Shown here piece after piece: positions 1 through 11,049 of a DNA stretch of 64,000 bases (the stretch's first letter is position 1; each line of letters opens with the position of its first letter). The position numbers and the translations under genes are program-made. Origin of the DNA: Varroa destructor (taxonomy: Eukaryota > Arthropoda > Arachnida > Mesostigmata > Varroidae); NCBI RefSeq assembly GCF_002443255.2, contig NW_019211457.1:36958105-37022104 (forward strand), read 5' to 3'. Under the pieces are notes generated by a model. The model saw only the letters and a list, made by a program, of their open reading frames with translations. It was not told the DNA's origin and did not search any database.

Positions 1-1256
1 AGCACTCAGCCACCGACGACAGGAGTAACACCAGGAGTCCTACAAATACAAATGGCCACCAGTGCTACTCCTGCACAGCCCAAGACGGCCACCGGTTCAC
101 TCACTCCCCCTGAAGGTAGACACACAGAATATGTAGAACAGTTACCAGCTTTCAAACGAATCGTGGATCGTCGCACATGTTCGTATTCCTTTTATTTTTG
201 TTGTTTCTGCGTTATTTCAGGTTCTTCGGAGGCGGTGATTTTGGCCACTTCGGTTGCGGGAGGTCAACTTCAAGAGGGCAAGGACGGAATCGGGGTAACG
301 AGTGCAACATCAGGAACAAATGCTGGAGTGGGTGGAATACTTGTTAGTGGAGCAAGCAGCTCAGGACAGCAACCTCAGTCCTTAAGTAGAAGTGACACTC
401 CTATGGAAACAGTCAAACAGACGCAACAACAGCAGCCTTCCAGCATTGGGGGACCTGGCAAGAAGCGAGTAGGCATCCACTCAGACAGCATCACGCCTGC
501 AAGCGGGGCCCTTGCGGCTGCCGGTGGGCGGAAATTTCTGATCCCCGGGCCATCGAGCGTCGACAAGCATCTCACTCCAGCGGAGAAGGATCAGAGGGAC
601 AAGGAGAGGTCATACACTACTCTCAAAAAATGGAGTTCGGGTAGGTTTTGTACGTGACATGATTGCTAATAATGCTTCATGAAATGCATTTTAGCAGGAC
701 TATCACGTTGGAATTTGTGGGCAGGTTGTGCGTTTCGTCTTTCATCTATTAAACCTACAGTTAGGACAACTTAGGTTCATCTATGTTTACGCATAAATTG
801 ATATACGTTGAAATCCATCCATTAGTGATGTTTGAAGGTCGCCTCAAGTTACAAATATGGTAATTAAGATCATTGTTGTTGTTGTTCACATCGTCATGGG
901 CGTCGTATGTATCAACGAATTCCTTATTTGATCTTCCAGCGATCGGAAAGGGTCTGCCGGAAGTTAGCGAGAGCAGCGAACTGGCGACGACGCCTGGAAC
1001 AGATGGAGATAATCCTCTTATGCAACTGCAGCAACACCTGCATTTGCATGGCCCGCTGGACGACGAGGCAGGTGGGCATTTGGGCCACACCTTAGGTCAC
1101 GCCTTAGGAAGCGGGGCCTTGCGGGAGCCGGGGGGCGGGGTTAAGTTCCTCAAGGCGGTCGTAGGAGAGGTACACGAGTGGTGGAATGTTCTCCTACAAA
1201 ATAACGATGCCCATGTAGTCGATTCGGATTCGGACAACGAGTACGACTACTACTAA
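1..1256 (+). CDS. C-terminal part of an unidentified protein, three exons, 5' end outside the window
   Basis: Exons are read as 1-115, 221-640 and 940-1256, ending at a TAA. Introns 116-220 and 641-939 begin GTAGAC and GTAGGT and end TTTCAG and TTCCAG, and the phases agree (phase 1 at both junctions). The frame is open from base 1, so the ATG at 52 is probably internal. The product is mostly low-complexity: Ser/Thr/Gly/Ala-rich with a short Gln run (QTQQQQ), a basic stretch (GPGKKRVGIHSD), a charged segment (EKDQRDKERSYTTLKKWSS), then a His/Leu/Gly-rich part. The end is more ordered-looking, with EVHEWWNVLLQNND followed by an acidic, aromatic tail DSDSDNEYDYY. That tail could be a phosphorylation or adaptor-binding site, which is inference. 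I do not recognise the family. The gene structure is well supported; the function is unknown. Confidence 0.62.
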
Positions 1257-1298
1257 CCCATTTTGATACAAAAACAGATCTGACCTTTGCTGGGTCGA

Positions 1299-1304
1299 AA
1301 TAAA
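1299..1304 (+). promoter_or_regulatory. candidate polyadenylation signal
   Basis: An AATAAA hexamer lies 43 bases after the stop codon of the left-edge gene. The position suits a short 3' UTR, but the hexamer is common in AT-rich DNA and no other termination signal was identified. Confidence 0.3.
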
Positions 1305-1746
1305 CGTAGCAAAATACTTACTATCGACAATCGATTCCCATATCTCATTTCAGTCAGTCGGCAACACATTTCCAACAATGCGGTCTAATTTTCTTTCAGT
1401 AATTGTCGAATTCGTATCCTGCGTAAGCGCGGCTTCTAGTGTCGGAGTTAAGTACTCCAATTGTATTCTAAAAACTAAAAGCCAGTCATAAATGCGCATT
1501 TAAACGTTACATCAATATTTTGATCCGTGTCAAGTTGTTGATGAAGGTGTACAGAACGACCATATCGACTGTAGGTCGACTTTCGAACCCTTCCTATATC
1601 TCAAATAGGACGAACCAGCTAAGCATTTGGCAATACCTATTCGGGAACCCAAAGTGACCTTCCCGTTTTTCAACTAACGGAGAGAGATTGTTGAGCCCGC
1701 CTATGCCGCTTCGTGACCTTCTCGAGCAAGGAAGCAGCTATGGACT

Positions 1747-1759
1747 CCCCCCCCCCCCC
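1747..1759. repeat. C13 homopolymer
   Basis: Thirteen consecutive C residues in AT-rich surroundings. Sequencing length error is possible. Confidence 0.9.
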
Positions 1760-2327
1760 GGCCGCTGTCCAATACGAGTCTCTAAAACTAACTAGATCAG
1801 TATATACATATATATACACATCTTCGTAAAGATACATTGAGGTTTATACGAGATAAAGGCAACTACCACAACAAATGATCGACACGAAATGATTAATCGT
1901 TTATACAACAATGCTCATTGATCATACGATTACTCGTATATTTCTATATAATAAGTTGGGGAAAGTAAGGCAGAAATGGTCCGGTCGAGTGTTTACTGAG
2001 TGGTCATAATTAAATGTCAGACAGAATCGAATTCGACCATTAAGGACAATATTGAGGTAACTCTTTAATACAGGTTATAGATGGGAAAACGTTAGACGAG
2101 CTCTAACGATAACAGTATGGTCTACTGAATAACCTTCAAGAAAACACCAACGACCAGTGTTGGTGCGGGTGATCAAAATCAATTCTAGAACGAATTGCGA
2201 TAGCGGATTGCTAGAAGTTAAATGATAACTCCTCGGCATTTTCACGAGTTCACCGCAAAGAGACGTAGACGGAAGTCGGAACAAACAACTCTTTACGATT
2301 TTCTCATCCGATCCTCTGTGATTTCGG

Positions 2328-2328
<1 letters not shown>

Positions 2329-2368
<40 letters not shown>
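2329..2368. repeat. (TA)20 microsatellite
   Basis: An uninterrupted TA dinucleotide repeat of 40 bases. Confidence 0.97.
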
Positions 2369-2372
<4 letters not shown>

Positions 2373-3639
2373 CCTACATGAATATGTGTGTTGGTATTGC
2401 GTGATGAGTCCGGTTAGCACGAGCACTAACGAAAACGAGAAGGTGACAAAGATGATGATATATAGGAGATGTTATATACACAGTGTTATATATAATCCTG
2501 AGACTGACATGTATCGTAAGCTTTTTCGATGCAGTGGAGGTTTCCGAGCATGTGCCAGACCAATCGAATATTGTTTTTTTTCTAAATACATTAGATGTTC
2601 AGACGATTTATAGGTTCGTATCACGCAGTGAAATAGTAGAATTAAGGGTAAACGCCAGACGTTTGGCTTATTAGGTCGAGATGCGAGGTACAAGAGGATT
2701 CCAAAATAAGGTCAAATTATGACAATGGAAAAATTCGTTACTGATGTGGTACGATTGGATTCTAGCAAAAACTCATCGCCGTAGTAAGGGAAAATTGGAA
2801 ACGGTGACAAATACAAGCTAACGATACTTTTTCAGGACAAAATAACCGACCAATCGAGAAACGGTCAATGAATGAATGAATGAATAATTCTAATTTAATC
2901 TCGAGCCTGTTCAGGCTTTCTCTGCTAAGTTAAGTGTTGACGAAATCCAACTTTACCGAACTACCAAAGAATCACCAAAAGATGTTTTTTTACTTGGTGA
3001 TTTTGGCTTTACTATTAATATGACGACGATGATGATGACAACGTGTATTATCGAAGTCATTATCAAAATTTCAACTATTGATGATGCCCTATTATATCTA
3101 CTAGTATCTCTCTGACAGAACGTACCATTTTACTCCGAATAATAATAGAGTTCTAGCTTTAATGTTTTTTTTTTTTTGTGTATACGTACGATTACTTCGC
3201 CTCTTGCTGTTGCTTTAGTAACGTCGGCGACTGCAGCTCAAAAAATAATAAGGCAGGGGTGCACCCGGCCAGGACAACTGCCACGCAAAACTAGCCCTTT
3301 GCGCTACCATTAGCGCAATTCACGATAGGACAGCTGCAAAAAGATCGCTTTTCTTACCAAATGTATATACCTATTTTACAACAAACTATAATTACGCATA
3401 TAGAAACAGCAGTTTGCTAATTACAACACTTGATTCATTGAAATGAACGTATTTTGGTGGCTATCAATCATCTTACTAGTCGACTACCGACCAGTGCCTA
3501 AGTCAATTTCTGGCCTGACCATTACCATACGAATGGATGCGTCCTGACCATACTGGCAACTACGAACAGAGGCCCTTTTTCGATTTCTGTCCATAAGCTT
3601 TCAACAACCAATTTTTTCACCAATGTGTCCTATGAGAGG

Positions 3640-3657
3640 CACACACACACACACACC
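3640..3657. repeat. (CA)n microsatellite
   Basis: About eight to nine CA units ending in a CCCAC break. Confidence 0.9.
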
Positions 3658-6015
3658 CACTCATACCGCAACAAATCTAATTCAATCACATCTAACAAAT
3701 TCAGTGGGCGGGCAAAATAGACCAACTAGGAGGCTTCTTCCAAAAAGATTGTGCTAAGGATCCATTCAGACTAAGCATAGAATTTTCAATTCAATTCGGT
3801 CACAGCTAAACACCAGTTTACTGATTATTACACAAGATCCATTTCCTGGACCTTATTGCCCTACCATGAATTCAACAGAACACAGACAGTTGTCAGCTAT
3901 GGAGGCCCCAAAGCGACCACGTAGGCCCGTTGAGGATCCTCAATCGGCATGTCTTTTTAGCTATTAGCCCAGAGATTTCCTTCTAAGAGATCTACTTCTA
4001 AAGAAATGGCGATAGGCTAGCCAGATTGCCAAATGGTTTACCTAGCCTTTCTAACAAACGCGGATCATCAGGATATTATAGTTGCATGCGTTCCTTGTTA
4101 TGGTTGCCTAATGCCCTTAGGCTTCCTAGTTAAGCTACCATGAATCAGCTGACTTGTCATCATCAAAACCTGTATTCGCTCATTTCTGACTATATACATA
4201 TATATATTTGCTATCGTTTTGCTTGCCTATATCACGTCCCTTTATGTCGGATATATATGTCTATGTATGTATATATCCATATAGCACTTCATTGTTAGTC
4301 TATTCTATTGTAATTAGCGACCGACATCTTATTAACATAACGGAAAGGGTCACTGTTCAATTGTTCGAACACCGTCACTGGGCTTTTTTTCTTATGACAA
4401 TAACGATGATCATGCCTACAAGCGAATAATGCGAACAGGACGCTTGACCTTGCATGCGATGATAGATGTGGGCAGTGATCTGATCTGATTTGTGCGAATT
4501 GGTACTGGAAGGAGACGCTGTTGATTTAAAAGACACGCCTAAGGTAGAGGATGTTCTTCTGTAATATATGATGTCTTCTGCGTTTCTGTGATAGAAATGC
4601 AAAATCATGAGATTTCGTTGCCACCAGCGGTTAGGGTGTGCCAAAGTATGCCCATTGGTAGTGATCGATGGCTGACTGGCTGGTGGAAAACGGAGTCTGA
4701 CCTTTCCGCCTACCCCTGAGGTCGAATCTGCTTAGCCATTTTCCTATTGTTTAGTAGAAATATTATGCATAGACCATACTTTTGTATCGAGGGAGCCAAG
4801 AACGAGTTGACGAAGACAAAGACCGAATTATAAGACTAGTTGACATGATTCCTGCTGCAGCAGCGTATCTGTAATATAAGCTATAAATTCCATATGAGCT
4901 CATAATAGACAAACACTAATATACAATGCATTTTTCTCAAAACCTGACATAGAGGCTTGAGAACGCCTAGACAAAAGGAGCCGCCGATAATAACAAACCA
5001 GGGCTGGCCAATTATAGCATGTCTAGACGTTTTTCGCTCTAGAATTTTCGCTCTTCAGCGTAAGTGGCGCTTGCGGCAAGCTAAATAGAACAAGCTAAAA
5101 TATAATCTCATCTGACTAAAGCTGAGCGCATCCGTCAGAGCCATGACGGTAGTAATATTCTTGCTTTATTTACTTGTAAGACGACTTAGGCTAACAGTCA
5201 TCACTAATTAAATAAAATTGTGATGAAAAATCAATAAAATGATACAGACATGTTGTACCTGAATTTCGGTACGACTTTCCATTTATGAGTTGTTGTCACT
5301 TGGAAAGGGAACGTTGTAGAAAATAGTACTAGAGATATTTCATATATTATTTCCGTTCGAGTCCGCACAGCTTCCCGCCTCCGCTTTCATAGCCAGAGTT
5401 TCAGCCATAGACCCATACAGAAAAATCTATTTTTAAAAAACTCTCTGTTTTTTTTGGACAGCAGCTTAAAACACTTTCGACCCCAGCATCGGTTTCCGGA
5501 TCGCAATTACACTGCAACAAAGACGTCTCGAATGATTGTCTGCAAGGTTGTACAGAGGCAGCCGGATAGGTAGAAGATGGTCGAATATAGCTAAATATCA
5601 GGATTGTGCGCTTCGAAAGATGCACAAGGACGGTAATAGGCTAGAGACTGAACATTGGTCTGATCAACAGCATGGCATAGAAGCTGCACCTTCTAGAAGT
5701 TTTTAGTCCTTTTCTGTTCGCCGCCAACAATAAAAGTTATCCGTATTCTAAAGTCTCGCACGGACTCCTACCGTGTATCACGTATGTAATACTTTTTCGT
5801 TTCGATAGTAAGTTTTTACAAAGACACATCTTGCTTTAAACTGTAACTTCCCATCATCGCTGCCGTATTCATGGCTCAACTGCGTTCGGTATTATATTCA
5901 CACTGCCGTAACGTCCGATTGTGATACAAAATAGGTGAAATAGGAAAGGGAAATGCAAAAAAAAAAAAGTATTTTTGCAGTACCTAATAATACAGCTTAC
6001 ACTTTGCCGTGGTTA

Positions 6016-6880
6016 AGGGCAGCCTGGGATGTTTACGCCATGTACAGTGTGGATTTCATAACCGGGAAGACTGCTCGAAAGAATTTGCTAAGTTCAAAGA
6101 AGAAATCTTAGACCTAGAGAGTTTGTTCCAGCCCGGCTGACCACTTAAAGTTGACGATGATTTTGAATGGCTAACAATTTTTTAAATTGCCCAGAATGAT
6201 AGGCTGCGAACATCAGTCTACTGAAATTGAATGTATGGGATTTGATTAGAAATTGGGTGAAGCGCACGAAAAAACACGATTTCTCATTAACAGGTCTCTA
6301 CACAAACTTGTTGCGCTGGACGAAAAGTGGTGTCTATGTCGGTATGAAACAGGGGCGGGAATGAGTAGCTTCGAAAAGTACATCTAAACCCAAACGTACT
6401 CTTAATCTCACATGAATGGCCTTTGGTGGGATTGTAGGGGCTTTATACTCCTCTGAGTAATGCGTCACCAGAACAGGATGATAAAAAGCTGCATATGGCC
6501 TAATTGCACCGATTGAGCCAAACTATGCAACAAAAGAGATCCGACAGATGACGAAAAGTAATTTTTAGCCGCCGATGACAACGGCAGACCGCACATAGCA
6601 AAGGCTACGAGACGGCCCTGCAGGTAATAAGGGCGAAGTTTTCTAAGGCCCAGAATAGTCTTTAAACTTCACGTTCAGGGATCACCGTTTTCTCCAATCA
6701 CTGGCGAACGGAATCAGTAACCGTATGCTTGACGGTAAATCGGATCTAAAAAACTTGGCTAGACGAGTTCTTAAGAACGGGATCTAAGCACTTTTGAAGC
6801 AAAAAGAAGTAAAGAAGCTGATTGAGTGATAGGAGAAAGTCGGTGAATGCGTCATAAGGCAATACGTTCAACGTGAGTAA
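6016..6880 (+). mobile_element. decayed mariner-family transposase (copy 1)
   Basis: Parts of a mariner transposase appear in the right order across shifting frames. At 6022 the N-terminal helix-turn-helix region reads AWDVYAMYSVDFITGKTARK, followed by EFAKFKEEILDLE and PLKVDDDFE. The first catalytic-site block reads LDEKWCL, with the Asp codon at 6319, and a WWDC-type block follows near 6430. The second acidic block reads DNGRPHIAKATRR, with Asp at 6577. The gap of 86 codons is close to the roughly 93 known between the first two aspartates of mariner enzymes. Near 6753 TWLDEFLRTGSKHF and near 6832 EKVGECV match the family's C-terminal region. Many stops and frameshifts make it inactive. Terminal inverted repeats and the third aspartate were not found. 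The DDD-rich linker resembles the cecropia/Hsmar1 branch, which is inference. Confidence 0.75.
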
Positions 6881-6972
6881 ATAGCGGCTTTTATCTATAT
6901 TCCAACCTAATATAACTGAAGAAAAGGTCGCCAAACGCACTACTAGGTGAGTGTTATCTTACGTTATGTGAC

Positions 6973-6993
6973 GTGTGTGTGTGTGTGTGTGTG
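6973..6993. repeat. (GT)n microsatellite
   Basis: About ten GT units between mariner copy 1 and copy 2. Confidence 0.95.
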
Positions 6994-7431
6994 AAAGGAA
7001 TAGGTGTTTTAATCTATTTTTGGAAGTTTTTACGACCTGTTTAGGGAGTGTAGCCAGGCAAGTGTTTGTGACGCGGATAAAGGTCATATATCCAAAAGGA
7101 GGCAAGTCTGTTGCGGAATCTTCGGACAAATCCCTTATAGCCACTCTGCAAGCGGAACCTTTCGCTTCAGCCTTCACATTCGCCTAGCCATGAGCTTCAT
7201 CTCGCTGGCGGGAAGATATATACTGACAAAAAGCCAAATAGGGAAAACCAAGTGGCTAGCATAAGCTCCGAACTGGTCAACGTTTGTCATCGGAAACTCG
7301 CTAGATGTCTTTAGATTGCGTTCCTCCGAACCCAGCCTTTAGCTATGTACGGTTACAAGTTGACTGAGTGTCATCCGTCAATAATAAATTTGGAAACAAA
7401 GATTTTGCTTAGCATTGAAACTTAAGCATAA

Positions 7432-8260
7432 ATGATTAAGTTTCTAGTTCTGGAAGGTAAGAGCGCTAAAAGAATTTCCTGGAGATCGGTGAAGAGGCTG
7501 GCTAAAAAGGCTTCAGCGAAACAACAGTTCCTTCACGGCGCAGTCATCTTTGCAAAAAGGCGCAATTTTGTAGATTGGGGTATAATTACATTCTCTATAG
7601 TATTTCCTTCTTCTAGCAAATGAAAGAATCAGCTGCTCAGATCACCTGTTGTAAAGTTGTAGCGAAAACACTTAAGATGAAAAGCAAACAATACGTTCCT
7701 CACGAAATGAGTTCACAAAAGCATACACGTAGAGATCACTTGTTCAACTATTACTAAAAGTTAACTGCTTGCAGGACACTGTCGTCACAGATTGGACATG
7801 GGTCAGTTTGTGCCGCTCACTAAAAGAGCGTCAGACGAAAGGCTAATTTCAGCTAAGATGACAGTTCCAAATAGAACCGGGCGTGAGCGGATGCTCACAC
7901 TAGTCACGTTTTAATCAACTGGATCAAGCAGAGCAAAGCTGAGAAATCGCTTTAACCCCATGTTCTCCACATTTGAAACTATATAGTATCAACTGCTTCT
8001 ACCCATTAAACGGGATGATCCCCTACGCAACGCATCCTTCGGAGCTCTCATTCTCTTAAGCAGACTATCGATAACGAGATTAAGTATGATAATCAAAGCC
8101 ACCAGCATACAACTTGTAAAAAAGGTCCCCAAACGCTGGCCTCAGCGTGCGAGCAGTGCTGAAAGCGTGTCAAGACCATACCAGAACATTGTTCTTCCAC
8201 CTCATAGGTCTCAGAAAACATTTGAGTTTTTTTTTTTTTGATCCACTAAATAACTTCTGG
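7432..8260 (+). mobile_element. decayed mariner-family transposase (copy 2, different lineage)
   Basis: The start reads IKFLVLEGKSAKRIS, very close to the N-terminal helix-turn-helix of arthropod mariners of the type with EGKS-K-I motifs. Downstream are KMKSKQYVPHEMS (the VPH block), then VVTTDWTWVSL with the first catalytic Asp at 7790. The glutamate normally following it is replaced by Trp. YDNQSHQHTT follows, with the second Asp at 8088, 99 codons later. A degraded VLP-P---S block with a poly-Phe run lies near 8195-8240. Frames shift several times and stops interrupt it. Its N-terminus differs from that of copy 1, so these look like two insertions lying head to tail, not one duplicated element. 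No terminal repeats were recognised. Confidence 0.65.
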
Positions 8261-10801
8261 AAATCCAGGACTTTTTGCGCCATTTCATCTTTGCTGTTGC
8301 TGTTGCAGTGAAAATTCATTGATTGAGCTGAGTTGGCTATTTCGGTTGTAGTCTACAAAGTTCAAAAGCGTAGGGATATAATTGAACCGGGAAACATCAG
8401 GAACAAGTACGCCGCTTACCAGTGGCCACAACCTTTTATACGATAAAATAGATATTGAGAGGAACTACGCTAAGCTTGAACCAACCTCAAAATTTGCTTA
8501 TGAAGTCACGGTAGGAGCGGTACGGTTCGGCCTCACTCAGAGTATTTCGACGATTCATAAGCCGTCGAAACGCATTCGTCCACCTGTTGAACGAGACCAA
8601 GAGGAAGGGAGCTGCCTTTGTCGAGTAGTAATGATCGTACGTTCGACAACGTTATAATAAAAGCGTATCGTCCTATGTACAATTCCTATATGAATAATTC
8701 CATCATGGCTGTACATTTAAAAGGCCGAATCGAGCTCTGTCTAATTAACCGCATGATCTGAATATCATCTTTGATAATCAGTTTAAGAATATCTCTGCGA
8801 ACATAAACGTAACCCAAACGCTCATTTGACAGCGACTAGCGAGCATCGCGGTTAGCGAACGAGACCATACAGACAGAGAAAGAAGTTAACGAAGCTAGAG
8901 CATCAGGACCCTACAACAAATAACCAGTGAAGTCACCAATGGCGACAACCGGACAATTGCCAATCAGGACCAAGGCACCTAAGAGGTGCTTCGTCCTGCC
9001 GGATACGACTTGCGGTTTCCTTTGTTCTTGGTCCCTGTTTGCGCTGAACTTTTATCAGTCCCATCGTCATTGCCATTTACATTCTGCCTTCGATGCCTTT
9101 AGTAGACGACGTGTCGTCCACCACGAGCTGAACGCCCGTTAGACGCTTCTCCGTTGTTGATGTTGTCATTGTCCTTGCTGTTACGATTAAGGCTGAAAAC
9201 TGCTTGTCAATTGATACCTCATCATCTATTGAGCTATTCTGGGTTGTCTATGCGGTTTGCCCACTTACGTTTTGCTCGGTAGAGCGTAGCGGTAAAACAG
9301 AGTTACCGATTCAAGACTTACCTGTAAAAATCTATTTTGTAGGTAACTAAAGTATTCAATCGTACGGCCCGCTTTTACGAGTCCAGGCTAGAGACGCCGT
9401 TGGTATTGAATTACTGAAAGAATTACAGAAAGTTAGTACTAGATAGCATGGTGATGTTTTGTCACCACAAAGCCAACTAGCAGAAAGAGAGAATTAGTGT
9501 CTAACTGTATAGGCTTATCAGCGTGGTGCTTGTCACTAAACTCGAAGGTTGGGCCAAGACCGTCGAGCATTGTCCGGAGATCTTTATTGTCAACTTACGC
9601 TAGACGGTAGACTATTCGAAGTTTTCCCAGTTCAGTCGTAGACCATTTGTACTCCGAGGTAGTGCTAAACAATTGAAGATAGAATTAAGCTAGTTTTTTT
9701 CCAAGACATTTCGACTATTGCTACCGCTAACTTGATGACGACTACCTGGCATCCAGTAGGAGATCCACACTAGGTCAATGCTATCGACACCTGTTGGGGC
9801 ATTCAAAGAAGCATTTTCTCAACATTTGCCTCCGTCGTGTACTGAACTACTATCGTGTACTATCATGTTTCTCTTGCGAGGAGCCATCGGATGTCCTCTG
9901 GTCAAAGATAACGTTTGTTTTTATTACTATTTTTTTTTAGGAAATCTGATGTTTTAGTGATCCGACACTGCTCAAACGTCAAAAGTGAAAATTAATATTT
10001 GTCGTCGTACTACGGTAGCGTTTCATTTACATTCATTTAATTTGATTAGGTGTTTATCTTTACTTATAGAGTATTTTACAACTTTATTTCGGTCAAGATA
10101 AATGCATTCTAAGTCTTTTTCTAATGCGGATTCTTTATAATTTGTAGATTGATCGTCCATATGGCCTTTGCGTATCGCCTCTACAAAGGGTTTCAACTTT
10201 CGAGAGTTTTTTTTTTTTTCTTTAACTAATGTTTAGTGCCTCCAACGGCCTAGTTATCACCTCTCGTCTATGGTATGGTACTTGTATGAAAAGTCAAATG
10301 TCAGTCAGAGGATAGCATCGCAGTTTGGGACATTGACATAATACAGTATAAGTGAATAATTTATTCAATAAACTTTTATTACTGTGATACAGAAATCATC
10401 CTGTTATTAAGAGGAACTTTATTAATTGCATACAGATGTTCGTGGGTTTTACTGTAGGGTTACTATAAACACACGAATAAAGGCCGCGTTATATATATTG
10501 CACTTGTTTCGGAATCGATCGTGCATAAACTTCGCGCTACTCAAAGTGTCACTGTCCTGCAACAACTGCTTTTCGTTTCATTATAAGGACTTGCCGCAAT
10601 TACCTATAACAGTTTCCTTAGACTTGTGTCCTCATTGACGATACCCGCTGGGGACGAGATCTGTCACTTCGTTTGTATCGAAATCGGCTTCGTTTGTCTC
10701 GGCGTAAAGTAGTCAAGCCGTTGCGTTGATTGCATAGATCCTGTATGCTCCATCGTTGGACGACACGCCGTCTAGCACACCAATGTGTCAATTTATTTTA
10801 G
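8261..10801. other. non-coding stretch with one long open frame
   Basis: No recognised gene. An open frame at 8385-8657 (+) is free of stops for about 90 codons and has ordinary composition (for example KIDIERNYAKLEPTSKFAYE), but it lacks an ATG and matches nothing I know. It could be an exon or chance. Short poly-T and poly-A runs are the only other structure. Confidence 0.4.
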
Positions 10802-11049
10802 GATTTAACGAGACCCCGGAGAATGCTCGAAGGGTCGTTCGCTACATTTACGACATGGCTAGACACCGGCACGACAAATGCATCACGCGAATAGGATTGG
10901 CCGAGAGACTGCTGCACAGTCGTAAGGGTTTTCACCCTTCCGAACTTTTCAGGAAGCTACAGGAGCTGTACAAGAGATACAGATATATATGCTGGGCGAC
11001 AATGCCAGCCCAACATGTAGAGGACCATAAACAGGCATTGCACTGTTAA
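10802..11049 (+). CDS. candidate terminal exon of an unidentified gene
   Basis: A pyrimidine-rich acceptor (ATTTATTTTAG) at 10791-10801 precedes an 82-codon open frame entered in phase 1 and ended by TAA at 11047. The peptide is rich in basic and aromatic residues and should be largely helical: it begins FNETPENARRVVRYIYDMAR, continues GLAERLLHSRKGFHPSELF and RKLQELYKRYRYICW, and ends QALHC. The composition is less random than in neighbouring frames. No upstream exon ending in phase 1 could be assigned. The family is not recognised. Confidence 0.33.

Larger units (their letters stand above)
1305..6015. other. non-coding AT-rich stretch
   Basis: I see no supportable gene here. It contains a C13 run, a (TA)20 tract and a short CA repeat (listed separately), and scattered TATA/ATAT steps. 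A 33-codon ATG frame at 3868-3969 encodes a basic peptide with APKRPRRP, but it is short enough to arise by chance. Open frames crossing the TA repeat (Tyr-Ile repeats) are artefacts. Confidence 0.5.

Noticed and set aside
2222..2404. Open frames on both strands near the (TA)20 repeat
   Set aside because: Tyr-Ile repeats from a microsatellite; no motif.
5061..5079. TAAGTGGC-like 19-mer shared with the hairpin arm at 30201 (17 of 19 bases)
   Set aside because: About this many near matches are expected by chance between two places in 64 kb.
9265..9325. Segment with tRNA-like words (CTCGGTAGAGCG)
   Set aside because: No pairing acceptor stem, anticodon arm or box B.
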